Below, piece by piece: positions 62,344-64,000 of a stretch of DNA of 64,000 nucleotides. Source of the DNA: Chitinophaga pinensis (GTDB lineage Bacteria; Bacteroidota; Bacteroidia; Chitinophagales; Chitinophagaceae); the NCBI GenBank assembly GCA_902167325.1, contig LR632930.1, positions 4,836,001 through 4,900,000 on the forward strand, written 5' to 3'. The translations under genes and the position numbers were made by a program. The notes under the pieces are model-generated. The model did not search any database. It was given only the letters and a program-made list of their open reading frames with translations, and was not told where the DNA came from. Position 1 is the stretch's first letter. Each line of letters begins with the position of its first letter.

Positions 62344-64000
62344 TTATTTAATGACTTGAAGAATTCCATTCATACCGCGCCAGTGGCCGGGGAAGGTGCA
62401 TACATAAGGGTAATCGCCGGGAGTGGATGGAGCCGTGAACGTGAGGCTCACCGATTCTCCGGGATTGAGCAGCCGCGTGTAATGCAGTACTTCCGGCACT
62501 TTGGGCACGTATTGCAGTTTAGACGCATTAGGGTCGCGCACCATGGCATCGGCTGCAGCACCTACTTTATTGAGTGTACCCGGTTTTATCAGGAGCAGGT
62601 TATGCTGCATCCCGTCGGGGTTCTCAAGGCGGATGGTCACTTTCTGACCGGCTTTTACGGTGAGCTTCTTCTTGTCGTACTGCATAATGTCTTTCACTAC
62701 TTTCAGATCTATCACCAATGCGGGCGCCGCTTCCGCGGAAGGCTTTGGTGCGGAGCGACTGAGCAACAGTGTTACATTACGTAACTGCCCGGCGAAGCGC
62801 TCATCGGTCTTCCATCCTTCTGCTTTTGCGGTAAAAAGGCCGGGGGCTTTACCGCTGCCGGCAGCTTCTCCGTTCACGAGCAGGCGCATGGCACCATTCT
62901 TCTGCAGCTGTGCTTCCACATCTGCCTTTTCGGGTAATGCGGATTCGGATACCGCGCTGTAGGATCTACCGGCCTGTACCACATCGAACTGCAGCTTATT
63001 ATCGCGTACTGCCAGCGTGTACCCGTTCTGCGCATCGCCCTGTGAGATGATGATCCCGGAAGGGCCTTTGCCTTCCCGGGTAGTACCCACCGCGGCCTTA
63101 ACCGTTATTTCCTTACCTGTCAGGTCAGGCGCGGCGGGCATAAATCCACGGGGATCGAGGGCGTAATCTTCATGATACAGCGCATCGATCAGCTTCTTAG
63201 TAAATGCGTTTCCGGGAACGGTGGTGGCTGCTGTGAGGAACCCTTTTTCATGACGCACCGCTGCCGCGAGGATGGCTTTGGCTAGGAAAGGGTCTTTGGC
63301 ATTCTGGGCAACAAGGCTCATCTTATACACCGCAGCACCTGCAATGTCAGACACTGGATATTCTACCAGCTGCTTCAGTGCAGCGAGGCGCACCTGCAGG
63401 TCCTTATCATTCAGGATACCGCTGTTCAATAATGCAGCCTGGCCCTTTGTGTTCTTCGGCAGTACTTCCGCCGCCGCTTTCCGCACACCGGAGGCCGGGT
63501 GCTTCAGAGCGGTTACGTATGCCTGGAAGGTAGCTGCATCTTCCAGCCCGAGGCCATGGAGTGTCCATAGGGCGTGTACCGCAGGACTGTTCAGCCCCAC
63601 CGCATCCACGCTCCTGTTGCCGGCTATCCTGCGGAGGGCAGGTGCCATCTGTGTCAGTTGTTCTTCCACGATGAGGCGTTGTGCCGTCATCCTCCAGAAC
63701 ATATTTTCATGCATCAGCCCCGTGCGCAGCGACGCCGTGTCCGTTCCGGACAGGCGTACCGGCACGTAGGGTTTCGCGTTTTTGTATACTACTCTGTAAA
63801 TACGGCCATGCGATACATCGCGGTGCTCGCTTTCGAAAGCATTGCCTTTACCGTGCGGCTGTTCCGTAAAGGGCAGGATCGTTTCGCGGGGAGCCTGTTC
63901 CTTCACGAATACGTTGTGCTGGATGATGAAGTTATACCAGTCGGCCACCCATACCGCGCCATCCGGACCGGTTTCCGCATGCACCGGCCCAAACCACTCA
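62344..64000 (-). CDS. Secreted dehydrogenase-like protein with HEAT repeats and C-terminal blue-copper domain (N-terminus cut by window end)
   Basis: 551 visible residues; the frame is open to the window edge. The first residues (WFGPVHAETGPDGAVWVADWYNF) are the end of a glucose/sorbosone dehydrogenase-type propeller. HEAT-like helices follow (about 90-225), then a beta-rich sugar-binding-like region (about 265-415), and finally an azurin-like cupredoxin (about 430-550) whose copper ligands are His in GMQHNLLLI, Cys and His in YVCTFPGHW, and Met in RGMNGIL. Such proteins oxidise sugars and pass electrons to the respiratory chain. It heads the ThuA, oxidoreductase and epimerase unit. Confidence 0.8.
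   Translation of the reverse strand, partial: EWFGPVHAETGPDGAVWVADWYNFIIQHNVFVKEQAPRETILPFTEQPHGKGNAFESEHRDVSHGRIYRVVYKNAKPYVPVRLSGTDTASLRTGLMHENMFWRMTAQRLIVEEQLTQMAPALRRIAGNRSVDAVGLNSPAVHALWTLHGLGLEDAATFQAYVTALKHPASGVRKAAAEVLPKNTKGQAALLNSGILNDKDLQVRLAALKQLVEYPVSDIAGAAVYKMSLVAQNAKDPFLAKAILAAAVRHEKGFLTAATTVPGNAFTKKLIDALYHEDYALDPRGFMPAAPDLTGKEITVKAAVGTTREGKGPSGIIISQGDAQNGYTLAVRDNKLQFDVVQAGRSYSAVSESALPEKADVEAQLQKNGAMRLLVNGEAAGSGKAPGLFTAKAEGWKTDERFAGQLRNVTLLLSRSAPKPSAEAAPALVIDLKVVKDIMQYDKKKLTVKAGQKVTIRLENPDGMQHNLLLIKPGTLNKVGAAADAMVRDPNASKLQYVPKVPEVLHYTRLLNPGESVSLTFTAPSTPGDYPYVCTFPGHWRGMNGILQVIK

Overview
The window reads as chromosome of a Bacteroidota bacterium, most likely a Chitinophaga-like member of the Chitinophagaceae. 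The evidence is three SusC/SusD-type loci, an ECF sigma/FecR pair in front of a STN-domain SusC, TAnnTTTG-type promoters, weak ribosome binding sites, many secreted carbohydrate-active proteins and a roughly 50 percent GC coding style. The genus is inferred from gene content. No rRNA, tRNA, CRISPR array or intact insertion sequence was seen.

Layout. 1-1117 is the tail of a SusD gene from a locus that begins outside the window. 1266-7784 holds housekeeping and secreted genes: quinone reductase-like flavoprotein, DUF4440-like protein, M60 metallopeptidase, MetY, START-like protein and sialidase-like protein. 7787-11182 (minus) is a DeoR-type regulator followed by five related small membrane proteins of unknown role. 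11653-16305 is a SusC/SusD pair without local enzymes. 16394-23913 is mixed: periplasmic amidase, PAS sensor without an ATPase domain, AraC regulator with DUF983 protein, truncated KilA-N gene beside two near-identical palindromes, Crp-type regulator, DJ-1/PfpI protein and an orphan ParS/MbcA-like antitoxin. 23914-28044 is AT-rich and decayed: a possible structured element, small secreted proteins, a frameshifted small gene, Rnk, and an outer-membrane protein fragment beside a long 11-bp repeat array.

28045-39286 contains a GT87 mannosyltransferase-like protein, a YhcH-type protein, and an AraC-controlled operon of sugar transporter, DUF5107/TPR protein and GH2 enzyme. 39487-40438 is a collapsed RHS polymorphic-toxin locus with a probable immunity gene left behind. 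54707-40783 (minus) is a tight eight-gene operon: ECF sigma, FecR, SusC, SusD, purple acid phosphatase-like protein, a glycosidase-like protein, a propeller/helical-barrel protein and a PafA-like phosphatase. It looks like a polysaccharide utilisation locus whose substrate may carry phosphate. 57292-54803 is a sodium/solute symporter with an aldolase of the DapA/NanA family, divergent from an AraC regulator. 64000-59625 (minus) is a blue-copper dehydrogenase-like protein, ThuA, Gfo/Idh/MocA oxidoreductase and sugar epimerase set, which fits oxidative catabolism of glycosides.

The most unusual DNA feature is a family of degenerate tandem repeats with an exact 11-bp period in three separate intergenic regions (about 3954-4074, 27597-27900 and 58882-59079). 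They do not encode protein and do not behave like CRISPR or ordinary microsatellites.
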